The notes: generated by a model not told the origin, from the sequence alone. A DNA stretch of 64,000 nucleotides from Bradyrhizobium sp. Gha (GCF_900113735.1 NZ_FOQM01000002.1:372001-436000), one strand, 5' to 3'. Positions 28,583-38,217 are shown, counted from the stretch's first letter. Numbers and translations are program-made.

Positions 28583-29938
28583 ATGTCAATGATATCGGCG
28601 CGCATCGAGCGCCTTCCGTTCGCACGCTTCCACACCCACCTGCTCCTGATGGGCGGGCTCGGCTACATGTTCGACGCGATGGACGCGGCGGTGCTGGCGT
28701 TCATCCTGCCCGTGCTGCGCACGGCCTGGAATCTCTCCAGCGTCGAGATCGGCGTGCTCGGCAGCAGCACCTATATCGGCTTCCTCTTTGGCGCCCTGCT
28801 TGCCGGCACGCTCGGTGATCTGATCGGGCGCCGTGCGGTGATGATGTCGGCCTTGGCGCTCTACTGCGTGGCATCCATCGTCAGTGCGACGGTCGATAGC
28901 TGGTCGAGCTTTTTCGTTGCGCGGATTGTCGCCGGCATGGGCACCGGCGCGGAGAGTGCGATCATCGCGCCGTATCTGGCGGAGTTCGTGGCGCGGCGCT
29001 ACCGCGGCAGCTTCACCGGCGCGCTGGCCGGCTTCTTCTCCTTTGGCTTCGTTGCCGCAGCCTTGCTGGGCTATTTCATCGTGCCCGCCTACGACAATGG
29101 CTGGCGCATCGTGCTGGTGATTACGGCGCTGCCCGTCGTCATGCTGCTGTGGTGGCGGCGGGCCCTGCCGGAATCGCCGCGCTGGCTGGAAGCCCGCGGC
29201 CGGGAGAACGAAGCCGCAGCGGTGCTCGACAGGATTGAGGCGGGATTTGCGCGCGAAGGTCGTGTGCTGCCGCCGCCGGTCGTCGAAGCCGCGGCGCCGT
29301 CCACCGGTGGAACGCTGCTCGCCAATTTCACGGCACTTCTCGCCGCCCGCCAGGCGCGCATCACCATCATGACCTGGATCATGTGGCTTGCGATCACCTT
29401 CAGCTATTATTCCTTCTTCGTCTGGATCCCCGGCCTGCTGGTCCAGAACGGCATGAGCATCACCAAGAGCTTTGGCTATTCGATCGCGATCTATTGCGCA
29501 CAGATTCCCGGTTATTTCAGCGCCGCGTATTTCAACGAGCGCATCGGCCGGCAGGCGACGATCGCGACCTACATGGTGCTTGGCGGCGTCAGTGCGCTCG
29601 GCCTCGCGTTCGCGCAGACCGACCAGCACATCATATTGGCGGGAATTTTCCTGTCCCTCTTCATGAACGGCACTTATGCGGGGGTTTATGCCTACACCGC
29701 CGAAGTATTCCCGACGCCGATCAGGACCACCGGCGCAGGGCTAGCCTCCGCAATCGGCCGCATCGGCGCGATCGTCTCGCCGATCCTGGTCGGTTACCTC
29801 TATCCCAATTTCGGCTTCGCCGGCGTGTTCGGGGTCACCACGACCGTCCTGCTGCTGGGAGCGGCCACCGTCGTGCTGATGGGCGTGCCGACGCGTGGCC
29901 GTTCGCTGGAAGAGATCGCGGCGGGCGAGGTTGCATGA
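28583..29938 (+). CDS. MFS transporter (aromatic acid/sugar porter type)
   Basis: 451-aa, 12-helix major facilitator. Loop 2-3 signature GTLGDLIGRRAVM, the repeat ESPRWLEARGRENEA after helix 6, and YFNERIGRQATI in the second half, as in the AAHS/sugar-porter groups. Acidic residues in TM1 (YMFDAMDAAVLAF) resemble the DxxD-type motif of aromatic-acid:proton symporters, suggesting uptake of an organic acid. The stop overlaps the GAF gene by ATGA, and an amidohydrolase follows, so the operon probably imports and hydrolyses one compound under LysR control. Confidence 0.9.
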   Translation: MSMISARIERLPFARFHTHLLLMGGLGYMFDAMDAAVLAFILPVLRTAWNLSSVEIGVLGSSTYIGFLFGALLAGTLGDLIGRRAVMMSALALYCVASIVSATVDSWSSFFVARIVAGMGTGAESAIIAPYLAEFVARRYRGSFTGALAGFFSFGFVAAALLGYFIVPAYDNGWRIVLVITALPVVMLLWWRRALPESPRWLEARGRENEAAAVLDRIEAGFAREGRVLPPPVVEAAAPSTGGTLLANFTALLAARQARITIMTWIMWLAITFSYYSFFVWIPGLLVQNGMSITKSFGYSIAIYCAQIPGYFSAAYFNERIGRQATIATYMVLGGVSALGLAFAQTDQHIILAGIFLSLFMNGTYAGVYAYTAEVFPTPIRTTGAGLASAIGRIGAIVSPILVGYLYPNFGFAGVFGVTTTVLLLGAATVVLMGVPTRGRSLEEIAAGEVA

Positions 29939-30435
29939 CCCGGATCAGACCGAAGCCCGATCCCTGGCTCAGTGCCGTTGCGGCGGCACAGGGCGGGGCG
30001 GATCAGCCGGGCACGCTGTTTGCGGCGCTGGACGAAGCGCTGAACTCGGCGATCGGGCACAAGCTGTTCACGATCCTGACCTACGACGAGGTCAGCGGCG
30101 AAGCCGCGCGGATCTATTCCAACCTTCCCGGACCTTATCCCACCGGCGGCCGCAAGCGCCTGGCGCCGGGGCCGTGGACCGAAGCCGTGCTCGACCGCGG
30201 CGAGGCCTATATCGGCCGCACGCAAGATGATTTGCGCGACGTCTTCTCCGACCACGAGCTGATCGCCTCGCTCGGCTGCGCCAGCGTGCTCAACATGCCC
30301 GTGCGCTGGCGCGGTCATACGCTCGGCTCGCTCAATCTGCTGCATGAAGCCGGCTGGTATGACGAGGACGACGTCGCCGCGTGTCTGCCCTTTGCCCAGC
30401 TCACTTTGCCGGCGCTGCTTGCGCCGCCGCCCTGA
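29935..30435 (+). CDS. GAF-domain protein
   Basis: 166-aa single GAF domain (KLFTILTYDEVSGEAARIYSNLPGPYPTGGRKRL ... VLNMPVRWRGHTLGSLNLLHEAGWYDEDD). No output domain is attached, so it is a small-molecule binding protein or an enzyme like free methionine-R-sulfoxide reductase; the three catalytic Cys of the latter are not present (only two Cys are seen). Start ATG 29935 overlaps the transporter stop; the amidohydrolase starts 12 bp after its stop. Its presence in the operon suggests it binds the transported compound. Confidence 0.82.
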   Translation: MTRIRPKPDPWLSAVAAAQGGADQPGTLFAALDEALNSAIGHKLFTILTYDEVSGEAARIYSNLPGPYPTGGRKRLAPGPWTEAVLDRGEAYIGRTQDDLRDVFSDHELIASLGCASVLNMPVRWRGHTLGSLNLLHEAGWYDEDDVAACLPFAQLTLPALLAPPP

Positions 30436-30447
30436 CAGGACATCATC

Positions 30448-31695
30448 ATGGCCAGCATTCTCTTCAAGAACGCCGCTCTGCTCGACCCGCTCCAGCCGGA
30501 GTTGCTGACGGGCCATGACGTGCTGGTCGAGGGTACCATGATCAAGGAGGTGTCGGACCGGCCGATCAAGGTCACCGCCGATCGAACCATCGATCTGACG
30601 GGCAAGACGCTGATGCCCGGCCTGATCGATCTCCACGTGCACACCATCGCGATCGAGCTCAACCTGGCGCAGCAGGTTCACATGCCCAACGTGCTGGTGA
30701 CGCTGCGCTCGACACTGCTGTTGCGCGGCATGCTTCGGCGAGGCTTTACGACCGTCCGCGATGCCGGTGGCGCCGGCCATGCGATGAAGCAGGCGATCGA
30801 GACCGGCCTGGCCGATGGTCCGCGTCTGTTCGTGTCCGGTCGTGCGCTCAGCCAGACCGGCGGGCACGGCGACATGCGGGCGCGTTCGGATTATCTCGCC
30901 AGCGACGCGGCCTGCCCTTGCTGCGTGCGCGTCGGTGCGCTGGCGCGCGTTGCCGACGGCGTTGACGGCGTGCGCAGGGCGGTGCGCGAGGAACTCCAGA
31001 TGGGCGCCGACCAGATCAAGATCATGGCATCTGGCGGCGTCGCCTCTCCGACCGATCCGGTCGGAGCCTTCGGCTACTCCGAGGACGAGATCCGCGCCAT
31101 CGTCGAGGAGGCGCGGGGCCGCCAGACCTACGTGCTCGCCCATGCCTATACCGCCGAGGCGATCGCGCGCGCGGTGCGCTGCGGCGTCCGCACCATCGAG
31201 CACGGCAATCTCGTCGACGATCAGGCCGCGCGCCTGATGGCCGAGAAGGGCGCCTATGTGGTGCCGACGCTGGTTACCTATGAGGCGCTCGCCAGCGAAG
31301 GCGCGCAGTATGGCCTGCCGCCGGAGAGCGTCGCCAAAATCGCCGACGTGCGCGATGCCGGCCTGCGCTCGCTCGAAATCTATCGCAAGGCCGGCGTGAA
31401 GATCGGCTATGGCAGCGACCTGCTCGGGCCGTCGCAGCGCCTGCAGAGTGACGAATTCCGCATCCGCGCCGAAATTCAAGGCGCGCGCGAGGTCATCGCC
31501 AGCGCGACATTGATTGGTGCCGAGGTGCTCGGCATGGAAGGAAAACTCGGCCGGATCGCCCCCGAGGCGCTCGCGGATCTGCTGGTGGTCGACGGCAACC
31601 CGTTGCATGACGTGACATGTCTGCTCGGCCAGGGCGAGCACATTCCGCTCGTGATGAAGGCAGGCAAGGTTCAGTTCGACAGGCTGGCCGCTTAA
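30448..31695 (+). CDS. Amidohydrolase family protein (imidazolonepropionase/prolidase-like)
   Basis: 415-aa metal-dependent TIM-barrel hydrolase. Ligands in order: HVHT (about residue 58), the Lys for carbamylation in QIKIMASGG, HAYT, TIEHG, and the Asp in GYGSDLLG. A C-terminal beta-sandwich (LADLLVVDGNPLHDV) follows. The family hydrolyses amide or peptide bonds, e.g. Xaa-Pro dipeptides or N-acyl compounds. In this operon it likely processes whatever the MFS permease imports; the exact substrate is not predictable. 134 bp of non-coding DNA follows before the ABC-F gene. Confidence 0.9.
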   Translation: MASILFKNAALLDPLQPELLTGHDVLVEGTMIKEVSDRPIKVTADRTIDLTGKTLMPGLIDLHVHTIAIELNLAQQVHMPNVLVTLRSTLLLRGMLRRGFTTVRDAGGAGHAMKQAIETGLADGPRLFVSGRALSQTGGHGDMRARSDYLASDAACPCCVRVGALARVADGVDGVRRAVREELQMGADQIKIMASGGVASPTDPVGAFGYSEDEIRAIVEEARGRQTYVLAHAYTAEAIARAVRCGVRTIEHGNLVDDQAARLMAEKGAYVVPTLVTYEALASEGAQYGLPPESVAKIADVRDAGLRSLEIYRKAGVKIGYGSDLLGPSQRLQSDEFRIRAEIQGAREVIASATLIGAEVLGMEGKLGRIAPEALADLLVVDGNPLHDVTCLLGQGEHIPLVMKAGKVQFDRLAA

Positions 31696-31777
31696 CAGTC
31701 AGCTGAGCCACGTGCAGCTTGATCTCCAGCGACAGCAGGACTAATTAGCAACTCTCTCATCAAGGATATCAGCAGCC

Positions 31778-31876
31778 ATGGATTTGACCCCGACCGCAAC
31801 GCCCATCCGCATTGCTCACGGGGAATTCCATGCCTGCTTCCATCATCCTGTCGCGCCTGTCGCTATCCACGCCTGA
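31778..31876 (+). CDS. Possible 32-aa leader peptide of the ABC-F gene
   Basis: Short ORF beginning MDLTPTATPIRIAHGEF and ending AIHA, with AAGGA eleven bases before its ATG. It overlaps the start of the ABC-F coding sequence by 47 nt in another frame. Upstream ORFs that regulate by ribosome stalling are known for several antibiotic-resistance ABC-F genes. Coding status is unproven; it may be chance. Confidence 0.35.
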   Translation: MDLTPTATPIRIAHGEFHACFHHPVAPVAIHA

Positions 31877-33458
31877 CGGCCGTTCGCTTCTCTGCAACAT
31901 CGATCTGACCTTCGGCGCGGAGCGCGCCGGTCTCGTCGGCCGCAATGGTGTCGGCAAGACAACCCTGCTCGCTGCGATCACGGGCGAGCTCGTCCCGCAG
32001 TCGGGTCGCGCCATCGTCAACGGAACCGTCGGGCTCCTGCGCCAGGACGCCCAATTGCGCGCCGGTGTGACGGTCGCCGACCTCTTCGGCGTGCGCGACG
32101 CGCTGGACCTGCTGCGCCGGGCGGAGCGCGGTGATGCTTCGGCGGAGGATGTCGCTGAAGCCGACTGGACTCTCGAGATGCGGCTCGCGTCCGCTCTTGC
32201 CCGCGTTGGCTTCGATCTCGCGCCGGACACGGCATTGGATCGTTTGTCGGGCGGGCAGGTCACGCGCGTGCGAGTTGCCGCACTGCTCTTTACGGAGCCC
32301 GACTTCCTGCTGCTGGATGAGCCGACCAACAATCTCGACTGGAACGGGCGCCAGGCCGTGATCGAACTCCTCGCCGCCTGGCGTGGCGGCGCGATCGTCG
32401 TCAGCCATGACCGCGCGCTGCTCGAGACCATGGACGCCATCGTCGAGCTGACCTCGCCCGGCGCCACGCGCTATGGCGGCAACTGGAGCAGCTACCGCGC
32501 GCAGAAGGCGCTCGAGCTCGCAGCCGTCAGGCACGACCTCGCCCATGCCGAAAGACATCTCTCCGAGATCGATGGGAAGGCGCAGCAAGCAGCCGAACGA
32601 AAAGCGCGCAAGGACAGCGGCGGAAGGGCGAAGCGTGCCAAAGGCGACATGCCGCGGATCCTCGCCGGCGCGCGCAGGGATCGCAGCGAGGACAGCGGCG
32701 GCAAGTGCGCGCAGATTGCCGAGCGGCGGCGCGCGGAGGCCGTCGATGCGGTCGAAACTGCGCGCCGGCGCGTGGAGATTCTTCAGGCGCTGTCCGTCAA
32801 GCTGCCGTCGACGCAGCTCCCCGCGGGCAGGGAAGTGGTCTGGCTCGATCGCGTCAGTGCGGGCTATCAGCCGGAGCGGCCGATCCTGCGCGATCTATCG
32901 CTTGCGATCGTCGGGCCGGAGCGTGTCGCGATTGCCGGGCCCAATGGCTCCGGCAAGACGACGCTGCTGAAGCTGATTGCGGGTGAGCTACACCCTGTCT
33001 CGGGCACTGTGCGGGTCAGGCCGGACTTCGCGCTGTTCGACCAGAAGGTCAGCCTGCTCGATCCCGCGATCTCGATCCTCGACAATTTCGCGCGGCTCAA
33101 TCCGAAGGCGGGCGTCAACGAATGCCATGCCGCTTTGGCGCGCTTCATGTTTCGCGCGGATGCCGCCATGCAGGAAGTCGGCTGCCTGAGTGGCGGGCAG
33201 CTGTTTCGGGCGGGCCTCGCCTGCGTGCTGGGCGGATCGACGCCGCCGTCGCTGCTGATCCTGGACGAGCCGACCAACCATCTGGATCTGGAGTCCATCG
33301 CTGCAGTCGAAGCGGGCTTGAGCGCCTACGATGGAGCGTTACTCGTCGTCAGCCATGACGAGGCGTTCCTGGAAGCGATCGAAGTCACGCGTCGTTTCGA
33401 TTTCGGCGATGCTGCGCGCCAATGGCGGGATCATCTGATCCCGCCCGGCAGATCCTGA
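31830..33458 (+). CDS. ABC-F family ATPase
   Basis: 542-aa soluble protein with two ABC ATPase domains and no membrane segment. First domain: Walker A GRNGVGKTT (about residue 36), LSGGQVTRV, LLLDEPTNNLD. Second: GPNGSGKTT, LSGGQLFRA, LILDEPTNHLD. Between them lies a basic Lys/Arg-rich linker (about residues 225-305) that in ABC-F factors enters the ribosomal E site. Functions range from translation rescue to ribosome-protection antibiotic resistance; the subfamily cannot be settled by eye. Start ATG 31830 has GGGGA upstream. Confidence 0.92.
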   Translation: MPASIILSRLSLSTPDGRSLLCNIDLTFGAERAGLVGRNGVGKTTLLAAITGELVPQSGRAIVNGTVGLLRQDAQLRAGVTVADLFGVRDALDLLRRAERGDASAEDVAEADWTLEMRLASALARVGFDLAPDTALDRLSGGQVTRVRVAALLFTEPDFLLLDEPTNNLDWNGRQAVIELLAAWRGGAIVVSHDRALLETMDAIVELTSPGATRYGGNWSSYRAQKALELAAVRHDLAHAERHLSEIDGKAQQAAERKARKDSGGRAKRAKGDMPRILAGARRDRSEDSGGKCAQIAERRRAEAVDAVETARRRVEILQALSVKLPSTQLPAGREVVWLDRVSAGYQPERPILRDLSLAIVGPERVAIAGPNGSGKTTLLKLIAGELHPVSGTVRVRPDFALFDQKVSLLDPAISILDNFARLNPKAGVNECHAALARFMFRADAAMQEVGCLSGGQLFRAGLACVLGGSTPPSLLILDEPTNHLDLESIAAVEAGLSAYDGALLVVSHDEAFLEAIEVTRRFDFGDAARQWRDHLIPPGRS

Positions 33459-33474
33459 TGACATTCTTCAAAAA

Positions 33475-33502
33475 CCCGACGCTCTGCCCCAGCCGCGTCG
33501 GG
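33475..33502. terminator. Bidirectional-type terminator between ABC-F and dctA
   Basis: CCCGACGC (33475-33482) pairs with GCGTCGGG (33495-33502). On the minus strand the stem is followed by TTTTTG, so it best serves the convergent dctA gene. Confidence 0.6.
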
Positions 33503-33631
33503 TGGAATGGATGAGTATCAGTCCGTGATCCCAACGCCGTCGTTGTGACGCCGGTCGTACCAATCTTCTACTCCGGGAAACGCCGCAGGAAACCGCGGGC
33601 TGCGCCCGCTCTCGATCTTCGCGTATCGTCT

Positions 33632-34960
33632 CTACGCGCTTCCGCCAGGCTCCAGCGCCTCGCCCATCTCCAGCGGATGCGCCATGGTCTGGTGCAGCGC
33701 CTCGCGGTCGAGTTCGCCTTCGGAGATGCTGATGACGACGCAGGCGACGCCGTTGCCGATCAGATTGGTGAGCGCGCGGCACTCGCTCATGAACTTGTCG
33801 ATGCCGACCAGGATCGCGATCGACTGGATCGGGATGTCGGGCACGATGGAGAGCGTTGCGGCAAGCGTGATGAAGCCGGCGCCGGTCACGCCGGAGGCGC
33901 CCTTCGAGGTGATCATGGCGATCCCGAGAATGCCGAGCTCCTGCCAGAGCGTCAGATGGGTGTTGGTCGCCTGCGCCAGGAACAGCGTCGCCAGCGTCAT
34001 GTAGATGTTGGTGCCGTCGAGGTTGAAGCTGTAGCCGGTCGGGATCACGAGGCCGACCACCGAGCGCGAGGCGCCGAGATGCTCCATCTTCTGGATCATC
34101 TGCGGCAGCACCGTCTCCGAGGACGAGGTGCCGAGCACGATGAGGAGCTCGTCCTTGATGTAGGCGATGAAGCGCAGGATCGAGAAGCCCGCAACCCTGG
34201 CGATCGCGCCCAGCACGATCAGCACGAACAGGATGCTGGTGAGATAGAAGGTGCCGATCAGGGCGGCGAGGTTGAGCAGCGAGCCGAGGCCATAGGCGCC
34301 GACGGTGAACGCCATCGCACCGAAGGCGCCGATCGGCGCCACGCGCACGATGATGCGGATGATGCCGAAGAACATCTTTGCGGCCTTGTCGACCGCCTCC
34401 GCGATCGGCTCTCCGGCCTTGCCGAGAAATGCGATGGCGAATCCCGACAAGATCGAGACCAGCAGCACCTGGAGCAGGTCGCCGCGCGCGATGGCACCAA
34501 AATAGCTGTCGGGGATGATGCCCATGAGGTGGGCCACGATGCCGTCTTCCTTCGCCTTGGTGACGTAGGTCGCCACCGACTTCGGGTCGATCGTGGTGGG
34601 GTCGATGTTGAAGCCATGCCCGGGCTGGAGCACCTCGCCGACCAAAAGGCCGACAGCGAGCGCCACGGTCGACACCGTCTCGAAATAGACCAGCGACTTC
34701 AGCCCGACCCGGCCGACACGCTTGAGATCGCCCATGGAGGAGATGCCGTGCACCACGGTGCAGAAGATCACAGGCGCGATCATCATCTTGATCAGGGCGA
34801 TGAAGCCGTCGCCGAGCGGCTTCAGGGCCTTGCCGAGATCGGGATAGAAATAGCCGATCAGCACCCCGAGTGCGATCGCGATCAGCACCTGGACATAGAG
34901 GATCTTGTACCAGGGCTGGTGCCGGCGCTGGACGGCTGGCTGGAACGCGACTTGTGCCAT
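33632..34960 (-). CDS. dctA: C4-dicarboxylate:cation symporter DctA
   Basis: 442-aa DAACS-family transporter importing succinate, fumarate and malate. Signature segments: [18 protein letters not shown], the serine-rich hairpin [36 protein letters not shown] and the second hairpin [22 protein letters not shown]. Dicarboxylates are the main carbon supply for rhizobial bacteroids, so this may matter in symbiosis. No dctBD regulators are adjacent. ATG 34960 is preferred to the upstream TTG/ATG options. Divergent from an SLC23 permease. Confidence 0.94.
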   Translation of the reverse strand: MAQVAFQPAVQRRHQPWYKILYVQVLIAIALGVLIGYFYPDLGKALKPLGDGFIALIKMMIAPVIFCTVVHGISSMGDLKRVGRVGLKSLVYFETVSTVALAVGLLVGEVLQPGHGFNIDPTTIDPKSVATYVTKAKEDGIVAHLMGIIPDSYFGAIARGDLLQVLLVSILSGFAIAFLGKAGEPIAEAVDKAAKMFFGIIRIIVRVAPIGAFGAMAFTVGAYGLGSLLNLAALIGTFYLTSILFVLIVLGAIARVAGFSILRFIAYIKDELLIVLGTSSSETVLPQMIQKMEHLGASRSVVGLVIPTGYSFNLDGTNIYMTLATLFLAQATNTHLTLWQELGILGIAMITSKGASGVTGAGFITLAATLSIVPDIPIQSIAILVGIDKFMSECRALTNLIGNGVACVVISISEGELDREALHQTMAHPLEMGEALEPGGSA

Positions 34961-34996
34961 ATCATGAGCCCGGGAACGCGTTGGTCTCGCATGATT

Positions 34997-35007
34997 CACA
35001 TCATGTG
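34997..35007. promoter_or_regulatory. Palindrome CACAT-C-ATGTG in the dctA/permease divergent region
   Basis: Perfect 5-bp arms around one base, 37 bp upstream of dctA and 77 bp upstream of the permease, in the AT-richest part of the spacer. Could be a regulator site; short, so tentative. Confidence 0.35.
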
Positions 35008-35083
35008 ATGATGCCGGTATAAGCAACAATCACATTTTTGTCGGATCGCACGAAGATCAATCGCTGCACCGCAAAGGGGGAAG

Positions 35084-36403
35084 ATGTCGAAGGCAACGGG
35101 CTCGGACGGGCAGGCGCAGGGCTATTTTCCGCGTTGGAAGCTGAAGACCTCCGGCGTGGTCATGCCGGAGGAACGGTTGCCGTGGGGCCAGACGATCGTC
35201 TCCGGCCTTCAGCATTGCGTTGCAATGTCGGGCTCGACGATCATCGCGCCGTTGCTGATGGGGTTCGATCCCAACGTCGCGGTGCTGTTCTCGGGCGTCG
35301 GCACGCTGATCTTTTTCGTCATCGTGGCGGGACGCGTGCCGAGCTATCTGGGCTCGAGTTTCGCGTTTATCGCCGTCGTCCTCGCCGCCACCGGCTATGC
35401 CGGGCATGGGCCGAACCCCAACCTGTCGGTTGCGCTCGGCGGCATCGTCGGCGCCGGCGTGCTGTACGGCGTGATCGCGCTGATCGTGATGTGGTCGGGT
35501 GTCGGCTGGGTCGAGCGGCTGATGCCGCCGGCTGTGACAGGTGCCGTGGTCGCGGCGATCGGCCTCAACCTCGCGCCCGTGGCGGTCAAGGCGGTGAGCG
35601 CGAACGCCTTCGACACCTGGATCGGACTTGCGACCGTACTCATCATCGGCGTGGTCGCCGTCGCCGCCCCCGGCCTGTGGCGCCGCCTGCCCATCATCCT
35701 CGGCGCGATCGGCGGGCATCTGTTGTACCTGCTGTTCGCCAACGGCCTCGGCTTCGGCAAGCCGATCGACTTCACGCAGCTCTCGGCCGCGCCGTGGTTC
35801 GGCCTGCCGAACTTCACCACGCCGACCTTCCACGCCGATGCGATCTTCCTGATCGCGCCGGTTGCGGTCATTCTCGTCGCCGAGAACCTCGGTCACATCA
35901 AGGCCGTCGGCGCCATGACGGGGCGGAGCCTCGATGCCTATCTCGGCCGCGCTCTGTTCGCCGACAGCCTCGCCACGATCGTGGCCGCCTGCGGCGGTGG
36001 GACCGGCGTCACCACCTATGCCGAGAACATCGGCGTCATGGCGGCGACGAAGGTCTATTCGACGCTGCTGTTTGCGTTCGCGGCCACGGTCTCGATCCTG
36101 CTCGGCTTCTCACCGAAATTCGGTGCGCTCATCCTGTCGATCCCCGGCCCCGTCATCGGCGGCCTCTCGATCGTGCTGTTCGGCTTGATCGCCGCGATGG
36201 CGGGCCGGATCTGGGTCGAGAACAAGGTCGACTTCGCCAATCCTGCCAATCTGATCACCGTTGCCGTGGCGCTGACGGCCGGCGCTGGTGATCTCACGAT
36301 CAAATTCGGTGCATTTACCATGGGCGGGATCGGCACCGCGACTTTCGGTGCCATTATCGTGTATCAGATCCTGACCTCGCCACTGGCGCGACGCGCGGAA
36401 TGA
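35084..36403 (+). CDS. SLC23/NCS2 family nucleobase permease (uracil/xanthine type)
   Basis: 439-aa, about 14 membrane segments. Starts with the family GQTIVSGLQHCVAMSGSTIIAPLLMGFDP (QH motif in TM1), includes GLNLAPVAVKA and the TM10 region GGTGVTTYAENIGVMAATKVYS, whose conserved Glu binds the nucleobase ring in UraA. Most similar in pattern to UraA/RutG uracil permeases, but xanthine or urate cannot be excluded. Stands alone, with a short-chain dehydrogenase downstream. Confidence 0.88.
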   Translation: MSKATGSDGQAQGYFPRWKLKTSGVVMPEERLPWGQTIVSGLQHCVAMSGSTIIAPLLMGFDPNVAVLFSGVGTLIFFVIVAGRVPSYLGSSFAFIAVVLAATGYAGHGPNPNLSVALGGIVGAGVLYGVIALIVMWSGVGWVERLMPPAVTGAVVAAIGLNLAPVAVKAVSANAFDTWIGLATVLIIGVVAVAAPGLWRRLPIILGAIGGHLLYLLFANGLGFGKPIDFTQLSAAPWFGLPNFTTPTFHADAIFLIAPVAVILVAENLGHIKAVGAMTGRSLDAYLGRALFADSLATIVAACGGGTGVTTYAENIGVMAATKVYSTLLFAFAATVSILLGFSPKFGALILSIPGPVIGGLSIVLFGLIAAMAGRIWVENKVDFANPANLITVAVALTAGAGDLTIKFGAFTMGGIGTATFGAIIVYQILTSPLARRAE

Positions 36404-36475
36404 ATCCCAGCGATGCACCAGGAGATGGAACAAAATCCCCGTTCCATCGATGATGAGGCATCCCGGAGAGAAGCC

Positions 36476-37312
36476 ATGCCGCAAACCGATCGTTCGACCC
36501 CATTTCCCTCGCGCCTCGTCGGCCGATACGCGCTGGTGACCGGCGCCTCCCAGGGCATAGGCCGCGCCGTCGCCGTCAGGCTCGCCCAGGAGGGCGCGAC
36601 CGTCGCCATCAACTATGTCGATCATCCCCAAAGGGCCGAAGAGTCGCTCGCGTTGGTGCGAACGGGATCGAGCGACCGGGGGCACGGCAAGCTCGATCAT
36701 CTCATTGTCAAGGCCGACGTCAGCAGCGAGCAGGAGGTCGCTGCGATGTTCGAGACGGTGCTCGCGCGCTGGAAGCGCCTGGACTGTCTCGTCAACAACG
36801 CCGGATTCCAGCTGGAATCGCCGAGCGAGGCCCTCGATATCGATGCCTATCGCCGCATCATCGACGTCAATCTCAACGGCGCCGTGCTCTGTGCGCAAAA
36901 GGCGCTGGCGCATTTCGTTGCGCGTGGCGGGCCTGGCTCCATCATCAACTGCTCCAGTGTCCACCAGATCATCCCCAAGCCCGGTTATCTCGCGTACTCG
37001 ATCAGCAAGGGCGGCATGGCCAATCTGACCCGCACCCTGGCGCTGGAATTTGCCGGACGTGGCATCCGCGTCAATGCCGTCGGCCCCGGCGCGATCGACA
37101 CGCCGATCAACGCGGCCTGGACCGGTGATCCGAAAGCGCGTGGCGTCGTCACCAGCCACATTCCGCTCGGTCGTGTTGGCACGCCGGAAGAGATCGCCGC
37201 CGTGTTCGCCTTCCTCGCCTCCGACGATGCCGCCTACATCACCGGACAGACCATCTATGCCTGCGGAGGGCTGACGCTCTTTCCGGAATTTCGCGAGAAT
37301 TGGGCGAGCTAG
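36476..37312 (+). CDS. SDR family oxidoreductase (glucose-1-dehydrogenase/FabG-like)
   Basis: 278-aa classical short-chain dehydrogenase. Cofactor motif TGASQGIGRAVA near the N-terminus, NNAG (about residue 107), catalytic Ser in INCSSVHQ and Tyr-Lys in YSISK, and the C-terminal GPGAIDTPIN and ASDDAAYITGQTIYACGG. ATG 36476 has GGAGAG five bases upstream, better than the upstream ATG 36413. Substrate is not predictable. The sirtuin gene begins 45 bp later. Confidence 0.88.
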   Translation: MPQTDRSTPFPSRLVGRYALVTGASQGIGRAVAVRLAQEGATVAINYVDHPQRAEESLALVRTGSSDRGHGKLDHLIVKADVSSEQEVAAMFETVLARWKRLDCLVNNAGFQLESPSEALDIDAYRRIIDVNLNGAVLCAQKALAHFVARGGPGSIINCSSVHQIIPKPGYLAYSISKGGMANLTRTLALEFAGRGIRVNAVGPGAIDTPINAAWTGDPKARGVVTSHIPLGRVGTPEEIAAVFAFLASDDAAYITGQTIYACGGLTLFPEFRENWAS

Positions 37313-37357
37313 AGGGTTGATCTGGCAAAATGCCGCAGCGGAGATTACATCTGCGCC

Positions 37358-38179
37358 ATGACAAACGCTCCGCTGGCAGACCCTCGGCTGCAGGATTTCG
37401 TCGGCCGGCACGAAAAGCTGTTCGTTCTGACCGGCGCCGGCTGCAGCACCAATTCGGGCATTCCCGACTACCGCGACGGCAACGGCAACTGGAAGCGCAC
37501 CCAACCGGTCAATTTCCAGGCCTTCATGTCCGAAGAGCGGACGCGCCAGCGCTATTGGGCGCGCAGCCTGATCGGCTGGCGGCGGTTCGGACAGGCCAGG
37601 CCGAACGATGCGCATCATGCGCTCGCCCGGCTCGAGGCGGGCGGTCGCTGCGCGATGCTGCTGACCCAGAACGTCGACCGCCTGCATCAATCCGCCGGTC
37701 ACCGGCAAGTGATCGATCTGCACGGACGGCTCGACCTCGTCCGTTGCATGGGTTGCGGCCGCAAGACCTCGCGCGATGAATTCCAGGATGGGCTTCGGCG
37801 TCTCAATGCGGAATGGTTGCAGCTCGACGCCGCCGACGCACCGGATGGCGATGCCGACCTGGAGCGCACGGATTTTTCCTCGTTCGAGGTGCCGGCTTGC
37901 AAAGCCTGTGGCGGCATCCTCAAACCCGATGTCGTGTTCTTCGGCGAGAATGTCCCGCGCGACGTCGTTGCCACCGCGCAGGACCATCTGGCGCAGGCCG
38001 ACGCCATGCTGATCGTCGGCTCGTCGCTGATGGTCTATTCCGGCTTCCGCTTCGTGCAGGCTGCGGCCGTCAGGCAAATCCCCATTGCCGCGGTCAATCT
38101 CGGCCGCACCCGCGCCGACGATCTCCTGACGCTGAAGGTCGAGGAGCGTTGCGAGGCAGCACTGGCTTTCCTGCTCTGA
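37358..38179 (+). CDS. NAD-dependent protein deacetylase (sirtuin, class II-like)
   Basis: 273-aa Sir2-family deacylase. NAD-binding GAGCSTNSGIPDYRD (about residue 25), TQNVDRLHQSAG, catalytic His in IDLHGRLDLVRC, and a zinc ribbon with two CxxC pairs (CMGCG at about residue 130 and CKACGG at about 185), then KPDVVFFGENVP and VGSSLMVYSGF. The long insert between the Cys pairs is typical of SIRT4-type bacterial sirtuins. It removes acyl groups from lysines, e.g. on acyl-CoA synthetases. Confidence 0.92.
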   Translation: MTNAPLADPRLQDFVGRHEKLFVLTGAGCSTNSGIPDYRDGNGNWKRTQPVNFQAFMSEERTRQRYWARSLIGWRRFGQARPNDAHHALARLEAGGRCAMLLTQNVDRLHQSAGHRQVIDLHGRLDLVRCMGCGRKTSRDEFQDGLRRLNAEWLQLDAADAPDGDADLERTDFSSFEVPACKACGGILKPDVVFFGENVPRDVVATAQDHLAQADAMLIVGSSLMVYSGFRFVQAAAVRQIPIAAVNLGRTRADDLLTLKVEERCEAALAFLL

Positions 38180-38217
38180 AGGTGCCGTGCGGTGTGGACT
38201 CTACCGTCGCATAGGTG

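Noticed and set aside
33545..35008. 487-codon plus-strand frame
   Set aside because: Exact antisense of dctA, which has all its family motifs.
36110..38077. 655-codon minus-strand frame
   Set aside because: Spans three well-supported plus-strand genes (permease, SDR, sirtuin); no domain.
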